Shown here one piece after another: positions 24,701 to 33,872 of a stretch of DNA of 64,000 bases. Made by a program: the position numbers and the translations under genes. The stretch is from Paraburkholderia hiiakae (GTDB taxonomy: Bacteria > Pseudomonadota > Gammaproteobacteria > Burkholderiales > Burkholderiaceae), in contig NZ_CAJHCQ010000008.1 in the NCBI RefSeq assembly GCF_904848665.1, positions 124,001 through 188,000 on the forward strand, in the 5' to 3' direction. The first letter of the stretch is position 1. Each line of letters opens with the position of its first letter. Below the pieces are notes generated by a model. The model ran no database searches. It saw nothing but the letters and a program-made list of their open reading frames with translations, and was not told where the DNA came from.

Positions 24701-25165
24701 TTATTGCGCCGCGTCCATTTTCTTGACGGTGCACATGAGTTCCGCCTCGCAGGCCACGGAGCCTTCCACTTCGGCTACCGCCTTGAACTTCCAGATGCCG
24801 CGCATGTAGCGCTCGAACGTCACGTTGAGGATGAGCTGGTCGCCCGGTTCGACCACGCGCTTGAAGCGCGCGCCGTCGATGCCTACGAAGTAGTACAGCG
24901 TATTCTCGAAGTCCTGCTCCTCCTCCGAGAACGTGAGCAGCGCGGCGGTTTGCGCCAGCGCTTCGAGAATCATCACGCCGGGCATTACCGGACGCTGCGG
25001 GAAGTGCCCCGTGAAAAAGGGCTCGTTGACCGTCACGTTCTTCAACGCCTTGATACTCTTGTGCGGCTCCAGCTCGATGACCCGGTCCACCATCAGGAAC
25101 GGATAGCGGTGCGGCAACAGCGTGAGAATCTTGTGGATGTCGAAGTTGAGTTTTTCGATGTTCAT
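24701..25165 (-). CDS. fabZ: 3-hydroxyacyl-[ACP] dehydratase FabZ
   Basis: A 154-residue hot-dog enzyme of type II fatty acid synthesis that dehydrates 3-hydroxyacyl-ACP and so competes with LpxA and LpxD for substrate. The catalytic His is in LLPHRYPFLMVDRV and the Glu in GHFPQRPVMPGVMILEALAQ. It starts MNIEKLNFDIHKIL at 25165, the usual family start. The 59 codons of open frame further upstream contain GC-rich direct repeats and no family similarity. It lies between lpxD and lpxA. Confidence 0.96.
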   Translation of the reverse strand: MNIEKLNFDIHKILTLLPHRYPFLMVDRVIELEPHKSIKALKNVTVNEPFFTGHFPQRPVMPGVMILEALAQTAALLTFSEEEQDFENTLYYFVGIDGARFKRVVEPGDQLILNVTFERYMRGIWKFKAVAEVEGSVACEAELMCTVKKMDAAQ

Positions 25166-25290
25166 GGTGGTTCTGCTCACGCAGGAATTGCGCGTGTGAC
25201 TTTCGATTTCGATATTCGAGGCGCTTGACCAAACACGCCCGCGCTGACGCGAAGTATGCGCCACGCCCGAGCTCCCGTGCATGGGTATTG

Positions 25291-25332
25291 CCCCGGGCGG
25301 GTAGCCCCGGGCGGGTTGCCCCAGGTGGGTAC
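25291..25332. repeat. Three 14-bp tandem repeats between lpxD and fabZ
   Basis: CCCCGGGCGGGTAG (25291-25304), CCCCGGGCGGGTTG (25305-25318) and a diverged CCCCAGGTGGGTAC (25319-25332), inside a 239-nt spacer. Each copy contains a CCCGGG palindrome. The function is unknown. Confidence 0.7.
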
Positions 25333-25404
25333 CTTCGGTCATCTGCGACGCAAAACGGCGCGCCGCTCCCGCGACACGCCGCCCGCTACCTCGATACTGC
25401 TTTC

Positions 25405-26478
25405 TTATTCGCCCTGCGGCTTCTGGGCAACCGCCGCCTCGAGCGCCTTGATACGGTCGCGCAGCTTGTCGATGTTACGCAACAGCGCGGCGCTCTTGTT
25501 CCAGTCGGCGTGATCGACCGCCGGGAAAGCGCTCGTGTAGATGCCAGCCTTCGGCAACGACTTCGAGACGCCCGACTTTGCCGTGACGATCACGTAGTCG
25601 CCCAGCGTGACGTGCCCCGCAATGCCCACCGCGCCGCCGATCATGCAATGGCGCCCGATCGTCGTGCTGCCCGCAATGCCGGCGCAGCCCGCGATGACCG
25701 TGTACGCGCCGATCTTGCAGTTGTGGCCGATCTGCACGAGGTTATCGATCTTCACGCATTCTTCGATGATCGTATCGGCCATCGCCCCGCGGTCGATCGT
25801 GGTGTTCGCGCCGATCTCGACGTCGGGCCCGATGGCCACGCCGCCCACCTGCGGAATCTTGACCCAGCTCCCCGTGCGCGCGTCACCCTCGCCCGTGAAA
25901 TCGGGGGCGAAACCAAAGCCGTCCGAGCCGATCACGGCGCCGGCATGCACAATGGCGCGTACGCCAAGTTTGCAGCTGTGGTAGACGGTCACGCCCGGAT
26001 ACAGGTGCGAGCCCTCGCCCACCTGGGTGCCGCGGCCGATGAAGACGTTCGCATCGAGCCGCACGTTTTCGCCGATCACGGCGCCCGCTTCGATCGTGAC
26101 GTTCGGGCCGATCACCGCGCTCGCGGCGACCTGCGCCTTCGCGTCGACGTGGGCGCTGGCGTGGATGCCCGGCTGCGCCTTCGGCGCGGCGAGGTCGATA
26201 TACGCCTGCGCGACACGCGCGAAGTAAGCATACGGATTCGGTGTGACGATGAAGTTGCGCCCCTCGCGCGATGCGAGCTTTTCGAGGTCGCCTGGGCTGA
26301 TGAGCACAGCGCCCGCGCGGGTCGTCTCGACCTGCGCGAGATATTTCGGATTGGCGAGGAACGCGAGCTGTTGCGGACCCGCCTGGTCGAGCGGCGCCAG
26401 CGAACTGACGCGTTGCGTCGCATCGCCCACCACCTCGCCGCCGAACCGCCCGACAATGTCCTCAAGCGTAAATGCCAT
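25405..26478 (-). CDS. lpxD: UDP-3-O-(3-hydroxyacyl)glucosamine N-acyltransferase
   Basis: A 357-residue trimer that adds the second acyl chain in lipid A synthesis. The N-terminal uridine-binding domain (VGDATQRVSSLAPLDQAG, LAFLANPKY) is followed by a long hexapeptide beta-helix. The catalytic His region GSDGFGFAPDFTGEGDARTG is followed by VQIGHNCKIG, and the C-terminal helix is (KLRDRIKALEAAV). Length is normal. It is 37 nt downstream of skp. Confidence 0.97.
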   Translation of the reverse strand: MAFTLEDIVGRFGGEVVGDATQRVSSLAPLDQAGPQQLAFLANPKYLAQVETTRAGAVLISPGDLEKLASREGRNFIVTPNPYAYFARVAQAYIDLAAPKAQPGIHASAHVDAKAQVAASAVIGPNVTIEAGAVIGENVRLDANVFIGRGTQVGEGSHLYPGVTVYHSCKLGVRAIVHAGAVIGSDGFGFAPDFTGEGDARTGSWVKIPQVGGVAIGPDVEIGANTTIDRGAMADTIIEECVKIDNLVQIGHNCKIGAYTVIAGCAGIAGSTTIGRHCMIGGAVGIAGHVTLGDYVIVTAKSGVSKSLPKAGIYTSAFPAVDHADWNKSAALLRNIDKLRDRIKALEAAVAQKPQGE

Positions 26479-26515
26479 GCGCGTGCTGCTCCTGCCTTAG
26501 TTGCTTTTAGTTGCC

Positions 26516-27073
26516 TTAGTTGCTGCTGCTACCACTACCAGTGCTGTTCGCTGCGAGCGCCTTCAGCACCTGGTCGGTGATGTCGATGCGTGGGCTCACG
26601 TACACCGCTTCCTGGACGATCAGGTCGTAATGCTGCTGCTCGGCGATCTGCTTGATCACCTTGTTCGCGCGGTCGAGCACCGCCGCCAGTTCTTCATTGC
26701 GGCGCTGGTTCAGGTCTTCGCGGAATTCGCGCTGCTTGCGCTGGAAGTCGCTGTCGAGCGCGGAAAGGTCGCGCTGCTTCTGTGCGCGATCGGTCGGCGA
26801 CATTGACGGGCCGTTCTTGTCGAGCGAATCGGACATCGACTTCAGGCGTTGCGCCATGTCCTGCAGATCCTTGTCGCGCTTGGCGAACTCAGCTTCGAGC
26901 TTGGTCTGCGCGGCTTTTGCGGGAGCGGATTCGCGCAGGATGCGATCGGAATTTACCGCCGCGATCCTTGCTTCCTGCGCCTGCGCCACACCCATGCCAA
27001 AACCGAGGAGCGCCAGCGACACGGTAATCGCCCCGATCGTCCGTCTGGAAAACATACCCGTTAGCAAAGTCAT
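26516..27073 (-). CDS. skp: Periplasmic chaperone Skp/OmpH
   Basis: A 185-residue precursor of the trimeric chaperone that carries outer-membrane proteins to BamA. The signal peptide (FSRRTIGAITVSLALLGFGMG, cleavage after AQA) is followed by EARIAAVNSDRILRESAPAKAAQ and a long charged coiled coil (about residues 55-130). The C-terminal strand is YDLIVQEAVYVSPRIDITDQVLKAL, then a Ser/Gly tail. The ATG at 27073 has AGGAAACGAG upstream; a second ATG at 27055 is also possible and leaves the signal peptide intact. It is flanked by bamA and lpxD. Confidence 0.93.
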   Translation of the reverse strand: MTLLTGMFSRRTIGAITVSLALLGFGMGVAQAQEARIAAVNSDRILRESAPAKAAQTKLEAEFAKRDKDLQDMAQRLKSMSDSLDKNGPSMSPTDRAQKQRDLSALDSDFQRKQREFREDLNQRRNEELAAVLDRANKVIKQIAEQQHYDLIVQEAVYVSPRIDITDQVLKALAANSTGSGSSSN

Positions 27074-27138
27074 CCTCTCGTTTCCTGGATTCCGGCGCTG
27101 CGCGCAGCGCGCGCAACAAACGCCGGGCAAAACATACG

Positions 27139-29448
27139 TCAGAATGCCGTCCCGATCTGGAACTGGAACTTCTGGTACTGGTCGCCTTCGTGTTTGACGA
27201 GCGGGAAGCCAAGGCTCAGCTTGAGCGGGCCGATCGGCGAAATCCACGCGAGACCGAAACCGTAGCTGTAACGCAGGCCGTTCGCGCCAATGCTGGTATT
27301 ACCTTCCTCGCCCCAGACGTTACCACCATCAACGAACGTGAATACACGCAGCGTGCGGTCATAGCCCGTGCCCGGCAGCGGGAATGTCAGCTCGATATTG
27401 CCGACGAGCATCTTCGAACCACCAATCGGGTCGTTCGTGGTCTTGTCGCGCGGACCGAGCGAACTCGGCTCGTAGCCACGCACCGAACCGATACCGCCCG
27501 CGTAGTAATTCTTGAAGATCGGGTACGGCTTGCCGCCGAGGCCGTTGCCATAGCCGCCCTGGAAGTTCAGACCGAGCACGAAGCCTCGCGCGAACGAGTA
27601 ATAGTACTGGGCCTGGATATCGGCCTTGTAGTACTGCGTGGCGCCCGCCGGCGTGCCGTATTCGGCGTTCGCCTGCGTGAAGTAGCCCTTGCTCGGCACG
27701 AGCGCGCTGTCACGCGCGTCGCGCGACCAGCCAACCGTGAGCGGCACGTTGTTCGACACGCGTCCGAACTCGTTCACGTAGTCGATGTAGCTCTGCGGCG
27801 TGGCCGAGTCGACGTCGAGCGTGTCCTGCTCGAAGCCCGCGCCGAAGTAGACCGTGTCGACTTCCGAGAACGGAATGCCGAACTTCAGGTCGCCGCCCAT
27901 GGTGATGATGCGGAAGCTGGAATCGGTCGAGTAGTACAGCGGCTGGTACGTACGGTAGTAGACGTCGGTAATGCGCTTGATACCGTCCACCGTGAAGTAC
28001 GGGTCCACCTGCGTGAGGGCCAGCGTGCGGTACGTCTTCGCGGTGTTCACGTTCAGCGAGAGCGACGTGCCCGAACCGAACACGTTGTCCTGCGACACGC
28101 CCGCCGACAGCACCACCTTGTCCGTGGACGAGAAGCCCGCACCCAGCGTAATCGCGCCGGTCGGCTTTTCGGCAACCTTCACGTTCACGTCGACCTGGTC
28201 GGCCGTGCCTTCCACGGGCACTGTCGTCACGTCGACGTCGGTGAAGTAGCCCAGACGGTTGATGCGGTCCTTCGAAAGCGCGAGGCGGTTCGAATCGAAC
28301 CACGAGCTTTCGAGCTGGCGCATTTCGCGGCGCACGACTTCGTCGCGGGTGCGCGTGTTGCCCACCACATTGATGCGGCGCACGTACACACGGCGGCTCG
28401 GATCGACCTGCAGCGTGAGGTTGACCGTGTGATTCGCCTGATCGATCTGCGGCAGCGCGTTGACGGTCGCGAATGCGTAGCCGTATTCGCCGAGCTTGTC
28501 GACGATGGCCTTGGTCGTGGCCTGCAGCTTCTCGGCCGAGAAGGTATCGCCCGGCTTGATCTTGATGAGTTTCTTGAGCTCGGCCTCGCGGTCGAGCAGG
28601 TTGCCCGACAGCTGGATGCCCGACACCTTGTACGGCTCACCTTCGTGAATGCCGATGGTGAGGTACATGTCCTTCTTGTCGGGCGAGATCGAGACCTGCG
28701 TCGAGTCAATGTTGAACTCGAGGTAGCCGTGATTCAGGTAGTACGACCGCACGTTCTCGAGGTCGCCCGTGAGCTTTTCCTTCGAGTAGAGGTCGTTCTT
28801 CGTGTACCACGAGAACCAGTTCGGCGTGGACAGCTGCATCTCCGCGAGGAGCGTGCCGCTGCTGTACGTCTTGTTGCCGATGAAGTTGATCTGGCGGATC
28901 TTCGCGCTCGGACCTTCGACCACCGAGAACAGCAGGCCAACGCGATTACGGTCGATCGGCGTGACCGTGGTCGTGACCTCGGCGGCGTAGAAGCCGCGCG
29001 TGAGGTACTGGCGCTTGAGCTCCTGCTCGGCCTTGTCGACGAGCGCCTTGTCGTAGTAGCGGCCTTGCGATAGGCCAACCGCACGCAGCGCCTTGGTGAG
29101 GTTGTCCTTGTCGAATTCCTTGATGCCCGCGAAGTCGATCGTGCCGATGGCCGGACGCTCCTGCACCTGCACCACCACTACGCCGCCTTCGGTGGCGATC
29201 TTCACGTCGTTGAAGAAGCCCGTCGCATAGAGTGCGCGGATGGCCTCGGACGCCTTGTCGTCGGTGAACGTGTCGCCCTGCTTGATCGGCAAGTAGGCGA
29301 ACACCGTGCCCGGCTCGACGCGTTGCAGCCCTTCGATGCGGATGTCCTGAACCACGAAAGGCGTCGTTGCTGCGTGGGCAACGAGTCCATGTGCGGCGAT
29401 TGCCGCGGCCGCAACCGTTTTTGGAACCAAGCGATGAGGTCTAAACAA
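27139..29448 (-). CDS. bamA: Outer membrane protein assembly factor BamA
   Basis: A 769-residue Omp85 protein, the core of the BAM complex. A signal peptide (cleavage near VAHA|AT) is followed by five POTRA domains (first: FVVQDIRIEGLQRVEPGTVFAYLPIKQGD). The C-terminal 16-strand barrel contains the VRGY motif of loop 6 (GGIGSVRGYEPSSLGPR) and ends in Phe (FQFQIGTAF), the usual outer-membrane C-terminal signature. Length is as expected. It lies between rseP and skp, the common order. Confidence 0.98.
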   Translation of the reverse strand: MFRPHRLVPKTVAAAAIAAHGLVAHAATTPFVVQDIRIEGLQRVEPGTVFAYLPIKQGDTFTDDKASEAIRALYATGFFNDVKIATEGGVVVVQVQERPAIGTIDFAGIKEFDKDNLTKALRAVGLSQGRYYDKALVDKAEQELKRQYLTRGFYAAEVTTTVTPIDRNRVGLLFSVVEGPSAKIRQINFIGNKTYSSGTLLAEMQLSTPNWFSWYTKNDLYSKEKLTGDLENVRSYYLNHGYLEFNIDSTQVSISPDKKDMYLTIGIHEGEPYKVSGIQLSGNLLDREAELKKLIKIKPGDTFSAEKLQATTKAIVDKLGEYGYAFATVNALPQIDQANHTVNLTLQVDPSRRVYVRRINVVGNTRTRDEVVRREMRQLESSWFDSNRLALSKDRINRLGYFTDVDVTTVPVEGTADQVDVNVKVAEKPTGAITLGAGFSSTDKVVLSAGVSQDNVFGSGTSLSLNVNTAKTYRTLALTQVDPYFTVDGIKRITDVYYRTYQPLYYSTDSSFRIITMGGDLKFGIPFSEVDTVYFGAGFEQDTLDVDSATPQSYIDYVNEFGRVSNNVPLTVGWSRDARDSALVPSKGYFTQANAEYGTPAGATQYYKADIQAQYYYSFARGFVLGLNFQGGYGNGLGGKPYPIFKNYYAGGIGSVRGYEPSSLGPRDKTTNDPIGGSKMLVGNIELTFPLPGTGYDRTLRVFTFVDGGNVWGEEGNTSIGANGLRYSYGFGLAWISPIGPLKLSLGFPLVKHEGDQYQKFQFQIGTAF

Positions 29449-29516
29449 CGTGCTTCCCCAATTATGTATAGCTGCATCAGATCAGGCGGCCCGCCCACGG
29501 ACGCCGCCAGACATCT

Positions 29517-30905
29517 TTAAAAATGGATTAACCGAGCCAGATCGTTGAACAACGCGATCGCCGACAGTGCGACGATGCAGGCAAGTCCCGCGCGCTGCAG
29601 TACGAGCTGCCAGCGGTCCGAGACGGCTTTGCCCGTTACGGCTTCAACCGCATAATATAACAGATGCCCCCCGTCCAATACCGGAATTGGGAGCAGATTC
29701 AATACACCGAGGCTGATGCTCACGAGGGCGAGGAACGACAGGAACGCGGAAGGACCCAGTCTTGCGCTCTTGCCGGCATAGTCAGCAATCGTCACCGGGC
29801 CTGACAGATTTTTCAGCGAAGCTTCGCCCGTGATCATGCGGCCGAACATCCGCAGCGAATACACCGCGATATCCCACGTGCGATACGCACCGAGCCGCAC
29901 GCTCTCGATCGGTCCGTAGCGCACGTCCACGGAAGGCGCCTGTGCCGAGAGCGCAGCGCCGATTCGCCCCGCTTGCTCACCCGTTTGCGCGTCGCGCTGC
30001 AGCGTCGGCGTGACGGTGAGCGTGAGCGTCTGCTGCGTGTTCTGGGCAGCGTCGCCGCGCGCGAGCGTGAGCCGCACGGGCTTGCCCGCATGCGCCTTCA
30101 CATAGGCGATGAAAGTGCTTGCGCTGTCCACGGGCCGGCCGTCGACGGCGCGCAATTGATCTCCCGCTTGCAGCCCGGCATGTTGCGCCGCACTCCCCGC
30201 CTCCACGGCCGCCACCTTGAGCGTGTTGCCGCCCGCCTCGAGTCCGAGCTTCGACATGAAGTCGTCGTCGAGATCCTTGCTGGTCAGTTGGGAGAGATCG
30301 AGCGGGAAATCGTAGGTGCCCTCGCCGTCACGCGCGGCAAGGACGACATGACCCTGATCGAACGCCGTGCCGAGCAGTTTCCAGCGCAGGTCCGACCACG
30401 AACGCACGGGCTCGGTGCGGCTGCCATTTGCATCGCTCACCGAAAGAATTGTTTCGCCGCCCTGGAAGCCCGCCCGAGCCGCCGCCGACTGCGCGGGCGG
30501 CGCCGCGACTATGGCCTTCTGCTCGGTCACGCCGCTCGCGTATACCACCGCGAAGAGCACGACAGCCAGCACAAAATTGGCGATCGGCCCAGCAGCGACG
30601 ATTGCAATGCGCTTGCCGACCGACTGGCGGTTGAACGCGTGTGGCAAATCGCTCGCGGGAATCTGCTCGGGCGACTCGCGCTCGTCGAGCATCTTCACGT
30701 AGCCGCCGAGCGGCAGCGCCGCGATGGTCCACTCGGTGCCGCTCTTCTTGCTGACCCACTGGACGAGCGGCCGGCCAAAGCCGATCGAGAAACGCAGGAC
30801 CTTCACGCCGCACAGGCGCGCAACGCTGTAGTGACCGTATTCGTGCACGACGACCAGCACGCCGATCGCCACGACGAATGCGACCAGTTCGGTAAGCAGG
30901 TTCAT
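29517..30905 (-). CDS. rseP: Site-2 zinc metalloprotease RseP
   Basis: A 462-residue inner-membrane intramembrane protease that cleaves RseA to release sigma-E. The HEYGH zinc motif is at residues 21-25 in the first helix. Two PDZ regions lie in the periplasmic middle part (SAAARAGFQGGETILSV; SAAQHAGLQAGDQLRAVDGRPV). The second catalytic motif is LPIPVLDGGHLLYY in the C-terminal helices. It is upstream of bamA in the envelope operon. The rseA/sigma-E genes are not in this window. Confidence 0.96.
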   Translation of the reverse strand: MNLLTELVAFVVAIGVLVVVHEYGHYSVARLCGVKVLRFSIGFGRPLVQWVSKKSGTEWTIAALPLGGYVKMLDERESPEQIPASDLPHAFNRQSVGKRIAIVAAGPIANFVLAVVLFAVVYASGVTEQKAIVAAPPAQSAAARAGFQGGETILSVSDANGSRTEPVRSWSDLRWKLLGTAFDQGHVVLAARDGEGTYDFPLDLSQLTSKDLDDDFMSKLGLEAGGNTLKVAAVEAGSAAQHAGLQAGDQLRAVDGRPVDSASTFIAYVKAHAGKPVRLTLARGDAAQNTQQTLTLTVTPTLQRDAQTGEQAGRIGAALSAQAPSVDVRYGPIESVRLGAYRTWDIAVYSLRMFGRMITGEASLKNLSGPVTIADYAGKSARLGPSAFLSFLALVSISLGVLNLLPIPVLDGGHLLYYAVEAVTGKAVSDRWQLVLQRAGLACIVALSAIALFNDLARLIHF

Positions 30906-31014
30906 GAGCGCCTCCTGGGCGGGAAGCAGCGCACCGGTGCGGCAGCGGCCCCGAGGTCAGGCTCGCGTGCCTGAGGGGCCGCAAGGGCCCTTCCGCAAGC
31001 CCCTCGCTGACCTG

Positions 31015-32196
31015 TCAGGCTGGCACCGGCAAGCTGTCGATGATGGTGTGAGCCGCACGGCGGGCTGCCGCGTCGGCTTCGAGCACGACTTCGAGACTCG
31101 ACGCGGTGCGGTTCTCGAGCGCGTTGAGCACGGCATCCACCGTCTGGGCGATGGCCATGAAGCCGATGCGTCGGTTCAAAAATGCTTCCACGGCGACTTC
31201 GTTCGCCGCGTTGAGCGCCGTGCTCGCCACGCCGCCGGCGGACAATGCCTGCATGGCGAGCGCAAGACACGGAAAGCGCTCGTAGTCGGGCTTTTCGAAC
31301 GTGAGCGTCGCGATTTGCGCGAGATCCAGTTGTGCAACGCCGGAATCGACACGCTCCGGGTACGCGAGTGCATGTGCGATCGGCGTGCGCATGTCGGGGT
31401 TGCCTAGTTGCGCGAGCACCGAACCGTCGGCGTACGAGACCATCGAATGAATCACGCTCTGCGGGTGGATCAGCACGTCAATGCGCTCGCCCGGCAGGTC
31501 GAACAGGTAATGTGCCTCGATCACTTCGAGGCCCTTGTTCATCATCGTGGCCGAGTCGACGGAAATCTTGCGGCCCATGGACCAGTTCGGATGCTTGCAG
31601 GCCTCGTCGGGCGTCACGTTCACGAGCGTCGAGGGCTCGCGCGTGCGGAACGGGCCGCCCGAGGCGGTCAGGATGATCTTCGTGACGCCGTCGCGCTGCG
31701 CGTTTTCGCGCGGAAAGCACTGGAACACGGCATTGTGCTCGCTGTCGAGCGGCAGCAGCACGGCGCCGCTGTCGCACACGGCGTCGATGAAGATGTCACC
31801 CGACATCACGAGCGCTTCCTTGTTGGCGAGCAGGATCTGCTTGCCAGCCTTCGCCGCTGCGAGCGTAGGCGCAAGACCTGCCGCGCCGACGATGGCAGCG
31901 ACCACCGTGTCGCAGCCGTCGCTCTTCGAGACTTCGACGAGCGCCTGCGGCCCGTAGGTGACGACGGTCTTCGAGCCGGCCTCGCGCAGCTTGCGCTCGA
32001 CCTGTGCGGCGGTATCGGCGTCGCCGACCACGGCCACTTCGGGCGTGAAGCGCAGACATTGTTCGACGAGTTTCTCGCCGTTGCGATGCGCGGTGAGCGC
32101 ATAGACCGAGAAGCGTTGCGGATGACGCGCGACGACGTCGAGCGTGCTATCTCCAATCGAGCCAGTGGAACCGAGCAGTGTGAGTCGTTTTTGCAT
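31015..32196 (-). CDS. dxr: 1-deoxy-D-xylulose 5-phosphate reductoisomerase
   Basis: A 393-residue NADPH enzyme making MEP, the first committed isoprenoid step and the source of UppS substrates. The NADPH loop is GSTGSIGDSTLDV, and NKEALVMSGD binds metal and substrate. TASGGPFRT and the metal-site region SMGRKISVDSATMMNKGLEVIEAHYLFD are conserved. The ATG at 32196 is preferred; a TTG two codons upstream (32202) is also possible. It is followed by rseP after 109 nt and preceded by cdsA. Confidence 0.97.
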   Translation of the reverse strand: MQKRLTLLGSTGSIGDSTLDVVARHPQRFSVYALTAHRNGEKLVEQCLRFTPEVAVVGDADTAAQVERKLREAGSKTVVTYGPQALVEVSKSDGCDTVVAAIVGAAGLAPTLAAAKAGKQILLANKEALVMSGDIFIDAVCDSGAVLLPLDSEHNAVFQCFPRENAQRDGVTKIILTASGGPFRTREPSTLVNVTPDEACKHPNWSMGRKISVDSATMMNKGLEVIEAHYLFDLPGERIDVLIHPQSVIHSMVSYADGSVLAQLGNPDMRTPIAHALAYPERVDSGVAQLDLAQIATLTFEKPDYERFPCLALAMQALSAGGVASTALNAANEVAVEAFLNRRIGFMAIAQTVDAVLNALENRTASSLEVVLEADAAARRAAHTIIDSLPVPA

Positions 32197-32220
32197 ATTC
32201 AAATCTCTAGCCGGGCGCCA

Positions 32221-33030
32221 TTAGCCGAGCAGCAGCATGGCAAGCGGCAGCACGGGCAGCAGCGCGTCGATGCGGTCGAGGACTCCGCCGTGGCCCGGCA
32301 GAAGGCCACTCGAATCCTTCACGCCAGCCTGGCGCTTCATCATCGACTCGAACAGATCGCCGATCACGCTGAACGCGACCAGCACGGTAAGTACGAAAAG
32401 CGCACGTCCAAGCCCGATCTGGGCGGCGAGCGCGGAATACAGCGTGGGTTCGAACGCGTGCAGCGCGATCGCCGCGCCGGACACGACCATCACAGCGGCC
32501 CAGCCGCCCACGGCGCCCTCCCAGGTCTTGCCGGGGCTGATCGAAGGCGCGAGCTTATGCTTTCCGAATGCCTTACCTGCAAAGTATGCGCCGATATCGG
32601 CCAGCCAGACCACGAGCAGCAGGGACAGAACGAACGCCACGCCCGCCATGCGCGCCGCAACGAGGGCGTGCCAGCAGGCCGCGAAAACGACGAGCCCCGC
32701 GGCGAGCAGGAAAGCGCGCCACGCGCCCGCGGCGAGCACCGGCTTGCGCAGCAGCACGTAAGGGCCGGCGATGATCCAGAACACGCCCGCCGCCTGAAAG
32801 AGCGGCCGGGGCGCCGGCAGGCGCGTGCTGAGCGCCACGACGGCCGCCGCGATCACGGCATAGACGATCGAGCCGGCCACGCCTGCCTTCAGGAGGCGCG
32901 CCCACTCCCACGCGGCAAACACGACCACGACGCCGATCAGCGCGCCGAACGCCGCCACAGGCGCGAACAGCGTGATCGGCAGGAAGACTGCCAGCAGGAC
33001 GAGCGCCGTAATGACGCGGGTCTTTAGCAT
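32221..33030 (-). CDS. cdsA: Phosphatidate cytidylyltransferase
   Basis: A 269-residue membrane enzyme with about eight hydrophobic segments, making CDP-diacylglycerol for all phospholipids. The family signature near the C-terminus is present: SVIGDLFESMMKRQAGVKDSSG followed by LLPGHGGVLDRIDALL. SPGKTWEGAVGG is also conserved. The ATG at 33030 overlaps the 3' end of uppS by 7 nt; upstream frame is not needed. Confidence 0.96.
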   Translation of the reverse strand: MLKTRVITALVLLAVFLPITLFAPVAAFGALIGVVVVFAAWEWARLLKAGVAGSIVYAVIAAAVVALSTRLPAPRPLFQAAGVFWIIAGPYVLLRKPVLAAGAWRAFLLAAGLVVFAACWHALVAARMAGVAFVLSLLLVVWLADIGAYFAGKAFGKHKLAPSISPGKTWEGAVGGWAAVMVVSGAAIALHAFEPTLYSALAAQIGLGRALFVLTVLVAFSVIGDLFESMMKRQAGVKDSSGLLPGHGGVLDRIDALLPVLPLAMLLLG

Positions 33031-33800
33031 GAAAGCGAATCGGCGTTCTGGGCGACGACCTGCGCGCTCGTGCGGCCGAAGCGGCGCTCGCGCTCGGCAT
33101 ACGACGCAATGGCGCGGCTGAGCGCTTCGGCGTCGAAATCTGGCCAGAACGTGTCGGTGAAATAGAACTCGGCGTAGGCGAGTTGCCACAGCAGGAAGTT
33201 GCTCACCCGCTGCTCCCCGCCCGTGCGGATGAAGAGGTCCGGTTCGGGCGCGTAAGCCATCGCCAGATGCTGGGACAGCGCGTCTTCGGTGACGGGGACC
33301 GGCTGGCCCGTGGCCGCGGCCTCCTCAACCAGCTTGCGCGTGGCCTGGAGGATGTCCCAGCGGCCGCCGTAGTTCGCGGCGATCGTGAGCGTGAGACGGG
33401 TGTTGCGTGCGGTCTTGGTTTCCGCACGGCGAATCAGGTCCTGAATGCGCTCGTTGAACATCGACAGGTCGCCGACCACGCGCAGGCGTATGCCATTCGC
33501 GTGCAGGCGCGCCACTTCGCGCTCGAGCGCGGTGACGAAAAGACGCATAAGGAACGAGACTTCGTCGGTCGGCCGGCGCCAGTTCTCGGAACTGAAGGCG
33601 AAGAGCGTGACGTATTCGACGCCGCGCTCCACGCACGATTCGACGACCGAACGCACGGCATCGACGCCGCGCGTGTGGCCTGCTACGCGCGGCAGACGAC
33701 GCTGCGTTGCCCAACGGCCATTGCCGTCCATGATGATCGCGATGTGGCGCGGCACGGCCGCCACGTCGGGCACGCGAACGGTTGAGCTGGTATAGGTCAT
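33024..33800 (-). CDS. uppS: Undecaprenyl diphosphate synthase
   Basis: A 258-residue cis-prenyltransferase that makes the C55 lipid carrier for peptidoglycan and LPS. Motifs in order: IAIIMDGNGRWA (catalytic Asp), GHTRGVDAVRS, FAFSSENWRRP, and the C-terminal FIRTGGEQRVSNFLLWQLAYAEFYF. Length is typical. The stop overlaps the cdsA start, so the two are translationally coupled. It lies 72 nt downstream of frr. Confidence 0.97.
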   Translation of the reverse strand: MTYTSSTVRVPDVAAVPRHIAIIMDGNGRWATQRRLPRVAGHTRGVDAVRSVVESCVERGVEYVTLFAFSSENWRRPTDEVSFLMRLFVTALEREVARLHANGIRLRVVGDLSMFNERIQDLIRRAETKTARNTRLTLTIAANYGGRWDILQATRKLVEEAAATGQPVPVTEDALSQHLAMAYAPEPDLFIRTGGEQRVSNFLLWQLAYAEFYFTDTFWPDFDAEALSRAIASYAERERRFGRTSAQVVAQNADSLSC

Positions 33801-33872
33801 GGCCGTCGGACTATAACTGCGATGAAAAAGGGAAACCGCCGGAAATCTGGCGAATCTGGGAGCTCTAAGGCC

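Noticed and set aside
22749..24809. A 686-codon plus-strand frame spanning the antisense of lpxB and lpxA
   Set aside because: It crosses two well-supported minus-strand genes and contains only composition-driven sequence.
27190..29073. A 627-codon frame opposite bamA
   Set aside because: BamA has full POTRA and barrel features; the reverse frame has none.
30906..31014. A small gene between dxr and rseP
   Set aside because: The 109-nt gap has no frame with a ribosome-binding site and recognisable protein.
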